In this document: positions 33,855 to 44,300 of the stretch, piece after piece
Position numbering within the stretch: position 1 is the first letter of the stretch
How the letters are laid out: every line of letters starts with the position of its first letter
DNA from: Meghimatium bilineatum
Taxonomy: Eukaryota; Mollusca; Gastropoda; Stylommatophora; Philomycidae
DNA: 64,000 nucleotides
NCBI GenBank assembly: GCA_034231615.1
Contig: CM067322.1
Span: 99,085,087 to 99,149,086 of the forward strand
Direction of reading: 5' to 3'
Notes under the pieces: model-generated
The model's input: the letters and a program-made list of their open reading frames with translations, nothing else
What the model was told of the DNA's origin: nothing
Database searches by the model: none
Program-made: the position numbers and the translations under genes

Positions 33855-34043
33855 ATTTGCCTGTGAAGTTGTAGCCATAAGCTGCATAAGCGGCCGTCAT
33901 TCCAGCCTGTGCTCCTGCAATTTCTGCTGCAGACATAGCCTTTTTAGCACTGCCTCTTCCTCTAGGTCTCTTGCCTACGCCAGAACCTCTAGGTCGGCCA
34001 CGTCCTCTACCACGTTTTGGTGGTTGGACCGGTGTACTAGTAA
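33855..34043 (-). CDS. INO80: INO80 exon 13 of window (basic AT-hook-like tail)
   Basis: Encodes VTSTPVQPPKRGRGRGRPRG, then SGVGKRPRGRG, AKKAMSAAEIAGAQAGMTAA and YAAYGYNFTGK. It corresponds to the vertebrate INO80 tail with RGRPKGSG and AAYAAYGYN. GRGRGRPRG resembles an AT-hook and probably contacts DNA. The acceptor TAG ends at 34044 and accepts phase 1 from exon 12; GT at 33854-33853 is the likely donor (phase 1). If it is not spliced, the frame ends at the TAA at 33811-33813 after a hydrophobic run, which is less plausible. Confidence 0.88.
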
Positions 34044-34099
34044 CTAGAACAAATATGAAAGTTATTAATTCAATTGGTGAAAATTATTTTATATGTCAG

Positions 34100-34290
34100 G
34101 ATGATGATAAACAGAAATAAACACATTATTTCAGTAAAGATGATTATAAACAGAAATAAACATACTATTTCAGTAAAGATGATTATAAACAGAAATAAAC
34201 ATACTATTTCAGTAAAGATGATTATAAACAGAAATAAACATACTATTTCAGTAAAGATGATTATAAACAGAAATAAACACAGTATTTCAG
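34100..34290. repeat. 39-bp minisatellite in INO80 intron, 5 copies
   Basis: Unit AAAGATGATTATAAACAGAA then ATAAACATACTATTTCAGT, just upstream (in gene sense) of exon 13. Confidence 0.93.
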
Positions 34291-34359
34291 AACAAGGTTT
34301 CCAAAGTTATTAGACACAAAAATTAGAACCATGGCTTTAAAATTGAATGTAGTGAGTGT

Positions 34360-34975
34360 AAATATTTTCAGACTTCCCAACATGTATAGAGTAGGGGTGC
34401 AAAGTGCATCGCATTGCTCTTGTGTGGACCCAAGGTTGAACGATAAGATCGTAAAAGTACCTCCTCGTAGTGCACTCTGGAAACAAATACAGTGACTTCG
34501 TGCTGTATTCCTGGCCAACACTTTTAGGGATCATGTCCGTGAATGTGAAAGCTGCAGATGGAATAAGAATATCCTAAAAACACAAGCAATATCTCCAACA
34601 CCAGTGCACCAACACAGAACAGCACTGTCAACAAAGAGCAATACACGGCATTATGACTCGGTCAGATGAAATGCAGAAGCATTGGAGGAGCTAATAATGT
34701 CGATATCCCAATATGGGTAGATGCCATCATGCATATCTCATTACGGATAACATATTGAGCACAGTGAGAGGACAGTGCCACGTGCAAATAGAATGGAGAA
34801 AAGGCTACATGGAAAACAGAAATAAAGTACTGTTCAGTTCAAGAACAAGCTTCTAGTCTCAGGTGCTCTTAAATATGTGTAGAGACTCAGACGTGGATGA
34901 GGGGTTCACAATATAGGTGAACGACACCTTGGCTAAGAGGGCAAACGAACCCGGAACCAACTCTACTGTCAAGTT
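34360..34975 (-). repeat. R3 dispersed repeat copy (intron)
   Basis: Inverted relative to 38590-39490. Shared blocks include CCAACACTTTTAGG, the region with AGTGCACTCTGGAAACAAAT and GACTCAGACGTGGATGAGGG. Confidence 0.55.
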
Positions 34976-35179
34976 TTAGGTAAAAAAAAATTTTTTAGGT
35001 CTTCACTGCGCTATAACTAGCATGTTTACATTTTTAACTAGCTGACATCACAGATTTTAATGGAACACCAATCAAATAGATCGATTTCATGACATCACAT
35101 CTCCCGACACAGACGAGAATTTTTAGAAAACTTAACATAAGTAGGTTAAATTAATACAAGTGCTGCACATATTAATCCT

Positions 35180-35285
35180 ACCCTAATTCTAATTCAAACC
35201 CTAATTCTAAATACTAATTCTAATTCTAAATTCTAATTCTAACCCAAACCCTAATTCTAAATATTAATTCTAATTCTACTCCTAA
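35180..35285. repeat. (AATTCT)n-like degenerate repeat
   Basis: Interspersed ATTCTA and AACCCTAATTCTAA blocks. CCCTAA-like hexamers occur but not in perfect runs, so it is not telomeric. Confidence 0.75.
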
Positions 35286-35394
35286 ATCAATCACACAGTG
35301 AGCATGCCCAATCACATTGCAAAGGTTGGGTAATACTCTGTAGAATGAAACTAGAACAAAGGTCACAGTGAAGACCCAAAAAGAAAATTACCCC

Positions 35395-35830
35395 AAGTTT
35401 TTCCTAAACCAGAACCATGCTTACGGATGAGAAAAGGTTCAGTACCCAATGGGTATAGAAACAATACATCTAATTATACAAGACAAGTTCACTGGCAGTG
35501 AAACACCTCGTGCGAGGTATACGTAGTTGACCCAAGTCTAAATACATGATTACCACCTCTTGAGAGACTGCCACCCAGGAACATGTTTTGGCCTGCAAAG
35601 TCCAAGGATACAATGGGTGATAAACCATCATGGCATAGAGTCAATCCACATTTGTCTCCTGGTGACAGAAAGGAAGTATGTCACAGATTCAGTCCAGCAC
35701 ATCCGATTTTGCCATGTACGATTACATTCTTTTTATGCACACAAGCGCATGTTTTTCTATTTTGTGAGCTTGAGGACCAGTATATAAAAATACTGTCAAT
35801 GTTGCCTGTTTCCTGTTAGAGTGTTACAGG
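35395..35830 (-). repeat. R3 dispersed repeat, second segment (intron)
   Basis: Parallels 45225-45480: CGGATGAGAAAAGGTTCAGT, ACAATACATCTAATTA and GACAAGTTCACTGGC occur in the same order in both. Confidence 0.55.
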
Positions 35831-36382
35831 GAGGCTGCATGTGGCTTGTGCGATACAGACCGCATGCCTGTGCTGTCATCAAATCATGTACAGGGGTGAG
35901 TTTTTCATTTATTCTCCAATAGAAAAAACCCAGTCCTTACCAGAAGTCAAAGACTGGAGCTCACGGTTGTGAGACCAACGCTATAATCTCTCGGGCATAT
36001 AACAAACTACCAGAGTATATAGTAATTTTAAATCTGATTCGCTGACTATTCAAAATTGCTTGGTGGGCGAGTTCCAGCCTGGTGACAAAATTGCTTGGTT
36101 GGTGAGTTCCAGCCTCGTGACAAAATTGCTTGGTTGGCCACTAATATGCTCTGTAAGCACTGGCAATGATTTCATGAAAAGGAACTGTTCACTTGTGTAC
36201 AAATCAAGCTCCACTGCAGACTCCATTGCCCATCGTACTTGCTTTTAAAGTCAGATGTTCGGCCGTTGTTGCAATTGTCAAATTTAATTGTATATTAAAA
36301 TTGTAAATAATCTATTATATGTGTTGTCTTAATAGTGATTAGCAGACCATTATACAGTTCCACAAATAAAATTGTGACACAA

Positions 36383-36482
36383 CATAGCTCTGTTCTCTGG
36401 ACTACATCCTGCTAAAAATCTAGTATGACCATTGTCCTACTACAACAGAGTTCCAGCGGGAGTTTGAGAATAAATGCTGAAA
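36383..36482 (+). repeat. SINE B, 3' half
   Basis: CTCTGGACTACATCCTGCTA through AGCGGGAGTTTGAGAATAAA; the first half is missing. Confidence 0.75.
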
Positions 36483-36543
36483 TAAAAATCTACTCGGATA
36501 CATCTGCATGATAATTGAGACAAAAATGTGAGTTTAGACAAAC

Positions 36544-36643
36544 CTGGCGGGAACAACGTGTGCGGATCGTCTACAATTACCATCCCACCATCATTGCTAT
36601 CGTCTTGCATCATCAATGATGTTGCTTCACTGCCAACAGACAT
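36544..36643 (-). CDS. INO80: INO80 exon 12 of window (acidic linker)
   Basis: Encodes MSVGSEATSLMMQDDSNDGG then MVIVDDPHTLFPPG. The MVIVDDP motif matches MLVIVDDP of vertebrate INO80, in the acidic serine-rich linker between the helicase domain and the basic tail. The acceptor (CAG) lies just above 36643, phase 0; donor G|GTTTGT after 36544, phase 1, matching exon 13. Confidence 0.88.
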
Positions 36644-36737
36644 CTGTCGAGAAAATACACGTTTCATCACATTCAGTATTTACACGTAATATATTGATGA
36701 TGATGACAGTGACGATGACGGTAACTGTGACGATGAT

Positions 36738-36870
36738 GATATAACCCTTAAGTTGAGAGTATGTGGCTTGTAACAGCACTTAGTTTTTGTTATAACCCTT
36801 AAGTTGTGATATAACCCTTAAGTTTTGATATAACCCTTAAGTTGTGAGTAGGTGGCTTGTAACAGCACTT
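36738..36870. repeat. short AACCCTTAAGTT tandem repeat (intron)
   Basis: Irregular copies of TATAACCCTTAAGTTGTGA, plus a duplicated GTGGCTTGTAACAGCACTTA at 36762 and 36851. Confidence 0.8.
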
Positions 36871-36944
36871 AGTTTTTGTGACAAATGCATAAGTTTGTTT
36901 CAGTTGTATAACTGATGTGAGACCCACGACTCATGTATGGTTGA

Positions 36945-37105
36945 CTCTTCTTCTTCAACGTACATTCTCAAACTCCTGCTGAATTTCTCTTGTAGCGGGA
37001 CCATGGTCCTATTAGATTTTCAGCAGGATATAGTCCAGAGAATGGAAATGCGTTGTGTCGCCGTTTTATTTGCGCCAATGGCCCGATACATCCGTCTTCG
37101 GCAGT
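36945..37105 (-). repeat. SINE B copy (intron)
   Basis: Near full length: CTTCTTCTTCAACGTACATT end, GTTGTGTCGCCGTTTTATTT core and CCCGATACATCCGTCTTCGG start on the complement. Confidence 0.85.
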
Positions 37106-37539
37106 GGTTGACTCAAAGACATGGATGTGTAAGGGAGTTTTATTCATGCATGTTTAGCCCCCAAAGGAAGGCATTCCGGTGCACCAGCATCTCAGGATTA
37201 CTGTGTCCTGCCAGGAACAAAGAACACACTTGGAGGCAAATGATCTCATCAGTCTTCTGTCAGATTTGGTTCTGAACTTTCGGCTATTGAACTTTTTTTG
37301 GTTAATATATTATCAGATAGTAAACAAAGTTAACCACATAGCAAAAATATAGAGAAGATGACAAAGAGAAGATAGTGGACATCTTATCTCTTAGACATAT
37401 GAGACAACAACACAAATGGCTAACAGTAGAAGAATATGAAGATATGAACGCCCATGATTATCTAACCAGCCAACAAGATACATATATCATATTCCATACC
37501 AGTATAAATCTACTGCTGCATTTAAAGTCTCAAACCTAC

Positions 37540-37686
37540 CACGCTGACTGGACTTGCTGGAATGGAGTCTCTGCTAGCCACAGATTCTGTGTCAGGAGCA
37601 GGGATGGTGATATTATTTTCTTCAGCAGCTGCAGCGGCTGCTGCTGCAGCAGCCACTGCCTGTTTTTTCTTTGTACCTTCTCGTTT
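37540..37686 (-). CDS. INO80: INO80 exon 11 of window (poly-alanine segment)
   Basis: Encodes KREGTKKKQAV, ten consecutive alanines from mixed GCN codons, EENNITIPAPDTESVAS and RDSIPASPVSV. It corresponds to the part of INO80 after the basic helical stretch; DTESVASRDSIPASP parallels DDSFISVDSAMPSP of vertebrates. Phase 0 at both ends: acceptor CAG above 37686, donor GTG|GTAGGT below 37540. Confidence 0.82.
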
Positions 37687-38589
37687 CTGAAAAACATAAC
37701 GTAAATATTAAAATAAATCTCCTTCAATGATAAACCATTCTGCATTAACAATTGATTGCATAAACTTATTTAGGGCATCCCAATCAACCTAGAAATTTGG
37801 GATTTTAGTTATTTTCTAAGACATATTTATGTTAAGTACTTTGCCATAACTTTGTGAACAGCTAAACTGCTAGCAGCTGAATTTCAACTCATTACCTTGA
37901 ACTTCTGACATGAGCTCAGTACCCCTCTGCCACAAACAAGACCTAATATCATTAAATTACGGGATCTCTTACTAAGTTCCAAGACATATTTTCCCTGGAG
38001 AACTTTAAAATATACTGTGGTTGTGTTAATCTAATATGAGTATAAACCAAACACCAAGGTACGCACCAAACTAAGTCTGTAACTACACAAACTCTGTGGA
38101 ATCAGTGAAGGTAACCTAGTAATACTCTTCAAATTTCAATAATTTATGTGAATATTTAACAATGTATGTGCATTGATTTCTGCTTTCGTCTTGAGAAAAC
38201 TGATTATGAAACTTTACAAATGCTGCAATAAGCTTTTGGAATCCTGTGGAAGTTGATTTAAAACATAATGGTATCAAGTTTCAAAAATGGACGCAGATCC
38301 TCTAAAGGAGACACACTTCCCATATGCTCTGACAGATATCTGACAGGTTGCTGCGAGTATTGGGGATTTAAATCCATAAGTGTCATCCAATTATAAGTAA
38401 AGATTTGCACATAAGAAGGGTTGACAGCAAATTTCATATCTCACCTCTCAACCGAGGATCGGACAATCTCTTGTTCATTTGTGCTGGAGATCTTGATAAT
38501 AACTGCTGATTTTTGTTTGTTGTTTATTTGTTTGTATTGGCTCTCTGATAACCAACAAGAAAATGTGTGTGATTTCCACTGATATCATG
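37687..38589. other. INO80 intron, unannotated part
   Basis: AT-rich with no repeat or coding sequence I recognise. Confidence 0.45.
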
Positions 38590-39490
38590 ATGTACATTGT
38601 TCTGCCAGTTTATAGCAGAGCTGCATTATTTGCTGCCTGTGAACTTTTCTCCAGTAATTAGATGTATTGTGTCTGTGCCCATTGGATATTGAACCATTTC
38701 TCATCCAATAGTATGATTCTGGTATAGGAAAAATAGGTAGAATTGCATCCATGTTCGTTCGCCAGAGACATCCTCTTAGCCGAGGTTGTCATTCACCAAC
38801 ATTGTCCAAGTCTGAGTCTCTATGCAAGTTTAGGGGCACTAGGGACTAGAAGCTTGTTCTTGAGCTGAAAATTACTTTAGTTCCAATTTCCATGTAGGGT
38901 TTTCAAACTAATTTGTAAGTGGTACTCCCTCTGGCACTGTGCTGCCCTCTCTTTGTATTCACTATGTTATCCTTACGATGATTAGCACACTACACTCAAT
39001 ATTCATGATGGCATCTACCCATTTCGTAACATTTGCATTGATCAATGCATCTGCGATTCTGCTGAGCCAGAATTTTTTGCGTCACTGTGTGTTGACAGTG
39101 CGGTTGTATGTTTGCACAGGTGTTGAGATATTGCTTGTCTTTTTGCAGTCAATTCTCATTTCATCTGCAGCCTCCCCATTCAAATACACAATCCCCAAAA
39201 GTGTTGGCCAGAAATAGCACAAGTCGCTGTATTTCTGTTTAGTAAAGCAAAATGCATTAAAGAGGTTACTAAAAATATATATAAAAGGTATATATACTTT
39301 TTTATATTTTTTTATTCATAGGCAAGGTAAGTGTTTTTAGTAACCTGTTTAATTCATTTTGCTTTACTATTTGTTCATTCGGTTACTGCGGCACCCTCCA
39401 CTTTGTCGGACAACTTCCGACCATTTGGTTATTTGTATTTCTGCTTCCAAGGTGCACCATAGGGGGTACTTTTAGTATCTTGGTTACCTG
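38590..39490 (+). repeat. R3 dispersed repeat copy (intron)
   Basis: Same order of blocks as 12100-13345 (GCAGAGCTGC, TGTGCCCATTGG, TCATTCACCAACATTG, GGGACTAGAAGC). Interrupted at 39238-39433 by an insert flanked by a ten-base repeat (TGTATTTCTG at 39228-39237 and 39434-39443). Confidence 0.6.
39242..39367. mobile_element. 126-bp MITE flanked by TA
   Basis: Imperfect inverted repeats of about 34 bp: GTAAAGCAAAATGCATTAAA at the left and its counterpart ending CATTTTGCTTTAC at the right, with TA on both sides, as in Tc1/mariner-type MITEs. AT-rich interior, no coding. Confidence 0.75.
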
Positions 39491-39494
39491 TTAA

Positions 39495-40405
39495 CCTTTA
39501 GCAAGCTACGGGTGATACGGATCCCCTCCAGTACTCGCTTAGTTGTGACGAAAGGTTCCGGGGCCACCTATAAACAAGGCGTGTTTATATGACGTAGCAC
39601 CGCCTTATTTGGTAATGCACATAAACTGGGACATGCGCAGATGAAGCTTATTCATTTCAACTTTAGATAGAGGTAATTTTAGTGACACTGAGTCTTTCGG
39701 AAGCATGGATATCGACATTTTGAAAGATGGAAAAGTTGAAAATTTGCATGTCCCTTCAGCATATAGCCATGATTGACGTAGCGACTTCGATGAAGTTGAT
39801 AGACATATAGGCCTAGCTGATAACATTAGTGTGTTAGACGTGTTTTGAGAGGTAAGTTGATTTTTAGAATAGAATATAGTATTGATCACACTGCTTTCAT
39901 GATTTAGATGGTGAATATCAACTGTGTTGGAGCGATAAAAAATGACTATGTCTATCTTTCAGATAACGATTTATGGCAAATCTATGAGGTTCATTCATTC
40001 TTACCAGTGACATTATGATGATTTGACAATGAAACCACATAAATACTATTTGAATTAGGTTTATTTTACAGGGTTCCCACTTCAGAAAATATTTAAAAAA
40101 CCATAGATAAGTAATTTTTAAATAATTTTTTTCCTTTTATCTGTTATAATTTCTTAATTATTTGGTGAAAAATCATCTTTACTACTTTCTAATACGTCTG
40201 GTATCACACACACATGTAAAAAAAATTACACCAATATATGCAGTATTCAATTCTTTATTTATATGTACAAATATTAATTAATTATCTCTAACAACAAAAA
40301 AGGTATTGAATTTTTAAAACAGCCACAATCAATAACACAAATTCTCAAAAAAGAATTCGGTGGCAGGGGGAAGTTTTTTGATTTGTAAACACAGCTTGCT
40401 AAAGG
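39495..40405 (-). mobile_element. piggyBac-like non-autonomous element, copy 1
   Basis: Ends CCTTTAGC...GCTAAAGG bordered by TTAA on both sides (39491-39494 and 40406-40409), as piggyBac elements insert. Its right end on the complement (CCCCCTGCCACCGAATTC, then TGTTATTGATTGTGGCTGTT) matches the left end of the element at 58988-59908. No transposase domain recognised in its 94-codon open frame (39605-39889). Confidence 0.75.
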
Positions 40406-40651
40406 TTAATCCTTGGTTAATGCATGAGAGCAATGCTGTATCCTGCCGAAAAAAGTTGTGTGTGCGGATATGACCCAAAAACAAAGCTAATGTCCTCCCA
40501 GCAGTCAACATCATCATCTACTCGATCAAAGAAGACATGACAGGTCAAATCCAATGTCATGGCCATGCTGATTTTATTCCTTAATCTGGCTTCTTATTTA
40601 CCATCTAACAACCTTGGCTTTTCAACAAATCATTTTCTCTTCTTTTTCCTT

Positions 40652-40905
40652 AAACTCCTGCAGATTAGCAGGATTTAGTCCAAATAACTAATGTGTTTTG
40701 TCATGGTTTACAACTTAAGCTGCGATATCTGCGTCTTTTAGCCCGATACATCTGACCAGCCTGGCCTCTGATCCACTTTGACCCTATATGGGATGGAACA
40801 TCCAACTCCACCCCCACAACCTCCTTAGTTACCTCTTATGACATGCATGGAAAGTAAAGTGTTGCTATTCTTTGTTCTCCTTTCATGCCTTGACAACATA
40901 CTGGT
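40652..40905 (-). repeat. SINE A copy (intron)
   Basis: Near full length in complement: AACTCCTGCAGATTAGCAGG, GTCATGGTTTACAACTTAAG, TATGGGATGGAACATCCAAC and TTGCTATTCTTTGTTCTCC. Confidence 0.85.
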
Positions 40906-41086
40906 GATATCAACAAATCATGTCTACACAACAGATAAAATTAGACATTCTCTAAGCATGGCTGTAAACCGTATCACAAGACAGTTATGAAGCAAAAAAT
41001 CCACAGGGATACAAGACATGGAAGATGTAGAACAATAAGAAGTCCAATGTGTCAGGTCATTTACACAAATATTTTGATGTCACAAT

Positions 41087-41185
41087 GTATTTCCATTCTC
41101 TGGACTACATCCTGCTGGAAATCTTGTAGAACCATTACTCTGCTATAGAAGCGGTCCCATGGATGGCTTGAGAACAAATGCCAAC
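41087..41185 (+). repeat. SINE B, 3' half (intron)
   Basis: TATTTCCATTCTCTGGACTA, ATCCTGCTGGAAATC and a diverged tail. Confidence 0.7.
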
Positions 41186-41334
41186 AAAAAAAACAAGGAA
41201 CCTTGTAGAAGAGAATAAGTTCTCAGTGATATTGGCATAACATAAAAAATCTAGAGACAAAGTCTACAGAAAGGATAGACTGGAGAGAATTCATCTCTGC
41301 CTAGAGTCCTATGATGATTAATAGGCTTATTTTG

Positions 41335-41570
41335 GGGATCTCTAGGCATAGCGGTTATGCCATTCATTTTGTGCTCAAGAGGTCACGGGTTCAAATCCTT
41401 TGATGTCTCGTTCATAAAATGGATTTTTTTCCAGAGATCCTTGGGAACTATCGCTTGAAGCTACGAAGTTACATGCTATGAGCGGTACTCACGACAGGCA
41501 GGGATTCGCTTTATTGAGAGGAGGGGATACATATGGGAAAACACCAGTGCAGTTAAGTCAAACCTCTATG
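41335..41570 (+). repeat. SINE C, tRNA-derived (intron)
   Basis: A-box-like GCATAGCGGTTATGCC and B-box GGGTTCAAATCC, followed by the body shared with 14200-14395 (GGGATTCGCTTTATTGAGAG, GGGGATACATATGGGAAAAC). Confidence 0.75.
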
Positions 41571-41637
41571 TCAACTTAGGGTTTCTGAATACAGGGATGA
41601 AAGCTGCAGACCCTGCATACTTTCTTAGCTGATGGTA

Positions 41638-42523
41638 CGAGGCGTGTTCAAATGAAAACGGGACTTGTGGATTTATTTAAAAAGTATCATACGCAATTTA
41701 ATATTTTCAACGGAATTGAACAAAGCAACCACTTGTGAATAAGAATGCACCTGGGTTCATCAGAAAAAATCTCCGTATGCATTTAGGCAAGCATCCCACT
41801 GTTTAGGTAGACGTCGAATGCCGTCCGAGAAAAAGTTGCGTGGCTGTTCTCTGAACCATGTGGTCACCGCTGTCTTCACGTCTGCGTCGCTGTTGAATCG
41901 CTGTCCCTTTAGTGCTTTCTTCAACGGTCCGAACAAATGGAAATCACACGGGGATAAATCGGGACTATAGGCTGGGTGATGAAGAACTTCCCAATTCTTC
42001 TTTGCCAATGTTTCCTGCACAATTTTTGCGACGTGCGGACGAGCGTTGTCGTGGAGAAGAATCACACCTTGAGAAAGTCTGCCTGGTCGCTTAGCCTTGA
42101 TGGCCTTATGCAGCTTGTCTAAAGTGTCTTCTTCTGTTGCAACAATATGCGCCTGACCTGGCCGTGCAAGATCTGCCGTTAACTCACGTCCGTCTTTAAA
42201 CATACGCACCCACTCCATCACTCTGGTCCTCGACAAACATTTGTCACCATATGCTGCCTTCATTCTCCGATGAATGTCTACTGCTTGACATCCTTCAAAT
42301 GAAAGAAACTGGATCACAGCACGCTGATTCACTTTGGACGGGTTCGGAATCACACCCGCCATATTGTTAACAGTCTTCTGCAGCACATATGCATGCTGGG
42401 AAGATGAACACGTGACCGTATGTAAATTATTGGATACTCATTACTAGTGCAAAATGTCATCAATATCAGTGCGCTCTATCACGCGTGGTGTAACAAGTCC
42501 CGTTTTCATTTGAACACGCCTCG
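41638..42523 (-). mobile_element. mariner element, internally deleted, 886 bp
   Basis: Perfect 31-bp terminal inverted repeats (starting CGAGGCGTGTTCAAATGAAA) bordered by TA at 41636-41637 and 42524-42525, the mariner target duplication. It lies in the INO80 intron between exons 10 and 11. Intact termini mean it could still be cut if a matching transposase were present; the internal deletion makes it non-autonomous. Confidence 0.95.
41760..42386 (-). pseudogene. mariner transposase with central deletion
   Basis: In-frame 208 codons, versus about 340 for a full mariner transposase. The N-terminal helix-turn-helix part is present (SKVNQRAVIQFLSFEGCQAV, IHRRMKAAYG, RVMEWVRMFKDGR). Then KAIKAKRPGRLSQGVILLHD leads straight into the second catalytic aspartate (HDNARPH) and, 34 residues later, the third (YSPDLSPCD), the D34D spacing of mariner. 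The first catalytic aspartate and its surroundings are gone, so it cannot cut DNA, but the deletion kept the frame. Confidence 0.93.
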
Positions 42524-42752
42524 TACAAGAGGTAGAGGTCAAATCTATCTATGACAAAAATACCCAACAGAATGCAGTCCAAGAACAGAATGTCGGAGTA
42601 GCACCAGTCCTTGTGGCGTAGGGTAATCAGGTGTTCACACTTTCTTTCCTGCACCAAGAAACACGGAATGAATACAAATAAAGAAAGAAAGAAATAAAGA
42701 GAAGATTTCTGGATTAGAGTCATTACATCACATCCATTCAATTCTTGTCTAC

Positions 42753-42832
42753 CTTATATTCTCGCTTTCTTTTCCTGAAGATTGCACCAAGGTTAGGGTC
42801 ATCTCCGACCTTCTCAAACTGACGAGTTAGTA
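42753..42832 (-). CDS. INO80: INO80 exon 10 of window
   Basis: Encodes LLTRQFEKVGDDPN then LGAIFRKRKREYK (first L completed across the splice). It follows the DDEELEKK-type end of exon 9 and corresponds to the charged helical stretch after the helicase lobe. Acceptor CAG above 42832 (phase 1 in), donor AAG|GTAGAC (phase 0). Confidence 0.85.
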
Positions 42833-42857
42833 CTGTGAATCAAATGATAAATAATCA

Positions 42858-43110
42858 GCATTTCATAACTTCTATCTGAACTAGTAGCCCTACAGTGTAC
42901 AGTTTCATAACTTCTATCAGAACTAGTAGCCCTACAGTGTACAGTTTCATAACTTCTATCAGAACTAGTAGCCCTACAGTGTACAGTTTCATAACTTCTA
43001 TCAGAACTAGTAGCCCTACAGTGTAGTTTCATAACTTCTATCTGAACTAGCAGCCCTACAGTGTACAGTTTCATAACTTCTATTTGAACTAGTAGCCCTA
43101 CGGTGTATAG
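42858..43110. repeat. 42-bp minisatellite in INO80 intron, about 6 copies
   Basis: Unit TTTCATAACTTCTATCAGAA then CTAGTAGCCCTACAGTGTACAG, starting about 25 bp upstream of exon 10 in gene sense. One copy lacks AC. Confidence 0.94.
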
Positions 43111-43261
43111 GGCTCATAATTGACAACTCACTTCAAAAATGTAAAGTAAAGTTTTCCTTTTGCACACCATTCAGGCATATCGAAGTGTTAGGCCTGTATT
43201 TTTCATTAACCAATATATAGTACCCTATTCCTTAGGCTGGGTCAATCTAGGAGCCATTTCT

Positions 43262-43362
43262 GACTTTAAAAATATTTCCAGTTTAACTGGGAATTGTACC
43301 TTGGATCACCGAAACAGGAAGCCAGTTCCCTAATAACTGAGCTACCTCTGCTCCACCACACG
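43262..43362 (-). repeat. tRNA-like SINE head (intron)
   Basis: On the minus strand GAGGTAGCTCAGTTATTAGG (a clear A-box region) is followed by GGTACAATTCCC (B-box-like). No acceptor-stem pairing evident, so not called a tRNA gene. Confidence 0.55.
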
Positions 43363-43449
43363 GCACAAAGAAATAATCAACTTTAAAAAAAAAAAATATT
43401 CATGATTCTAGAAAATAAATACATGGTCACTGAGCAAATAAATGCCAGG

Positions 43450-43816
43450 TATCAGATATTTAACTATGAATATCTAGTTACATATGTAAGAAGGTGTGGT
43501 AGTATGCAGATATTTAACTATGAATATCCAGTTACATATGTAAGAAGGTGTGGTATGCAGATATTTAACTATGAATATCCAGTTACATATGTAAGAAGGT
43601 GTGGTATGCAGATATTTAACTATGAATATCCAGTTACATATGTAAGAAGGTGTGGTAGTATGCAGATATTTAACTATGAATATCCAGTTACATATGTAAG
43701 AAGGTGTGGTAGTATGCAGATATTTAACTATGAATATCCAGTTACATATGTAAGAAGGTGTGGTAGTATGCAGATATTCGACTATGAATATCCAGTTACA
43801 TATGTAAGAAGGTGCG
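43450..43816. repeat. 51/54-bp minisatellite in INO80 intron, 7 copies
   Basis: Unit CAGATATTTAACTATGAATA then TCCAGTTACATATGTAAGAA and GGTGTGGTATG, with an optional AGT triplet. Both length classes are multiples of three, so the array is open on both strands (171 and 126 codons), but the products have no known similarity. Confidence 0.95.
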
Positions 43817-43934
43817 GTATGGTTTGGATACATAAACAACAACAAAGGATACAATCAGAAAACTACAAACTTTTATCAATGAATTTCTTGTGTAGAATAA
43901 AACATTTGAAATGGTGATATTAATGTCAGTGAGT

Positions 43935-44062
43935 TATAGGGCATGGAAGGAGAGCAAAGAATAGTGATGTTACCTGCCATGCACGTCATAAGAGATGACT
44001 AATGGTGCTTTGGAGGTGGGAGTTGGCTATCCCGTAGCGGGTCAAAGGGATTCAGAAGTCGA
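43935..44062 (+). repeat. SINE A 5' half, head of inverted pair (intron)
   Basis: GAGCAAAGAATAGTGATGTT through GGGTCAAAGGGATTCAGAAG, then cut off abruptly where the next, inverted copy begins. Confidence 0.75.
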
Positions 44063-44300
44063 CTCCTGCAGATTAGCAGGATGTGGTCAGAACAGAATGC
44101 TTTGTGTCATGGCGCTTAGCTGCGATATCAGTGTCTTGTGGCTTGACACATCCAACTTTAGCATGTCTTCTGGGTCACTTTGATCCTATATGGGATGGGA
44201 CAGCCAACTCCATCCCTAAACCTACTTAGTCTCTTCTTACGACATGCATGGAAGATCAATATTTCTATTCTTTGCTTCCCTTTCGGACTCTGCAACACTG
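44063..44300 (-). repeat. SINE A copy, inverted partner (intron)
   Basis: Begins CTCCTGCAGATTAGCAGGAT, contains GGCTTGACACATCCAACTTT and ends near CTATTCTTTGCTTCCCTTTC. Confidence 0.8.

Noticed and set aside
33859-33861. GC donor splice site at the end of INO80 exon 13
   Set aside because: ACAG|GCAAAT is possible, but GT five bases further on is a normal donor and needs no rare splice type.
35180-35285. Interstitial telomere repeat
   Set aside because: CCCTAA-like strings are present but mixed with AATTCTA and never in a perfect run.
39605-39889. 94-codon minus-strand frame as a gene
   Set aside because: It lies within the TTAA-bounded element and shows no recognisable domain; no counterpart frame is conserved in the second copy.
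43402-43917. 171-codon frame with IFNYEYPVTYVRRCG repeats
   Set aside because: A 51/54-bp minisatellite between INO80 exons; open on both strands by arithmetic.
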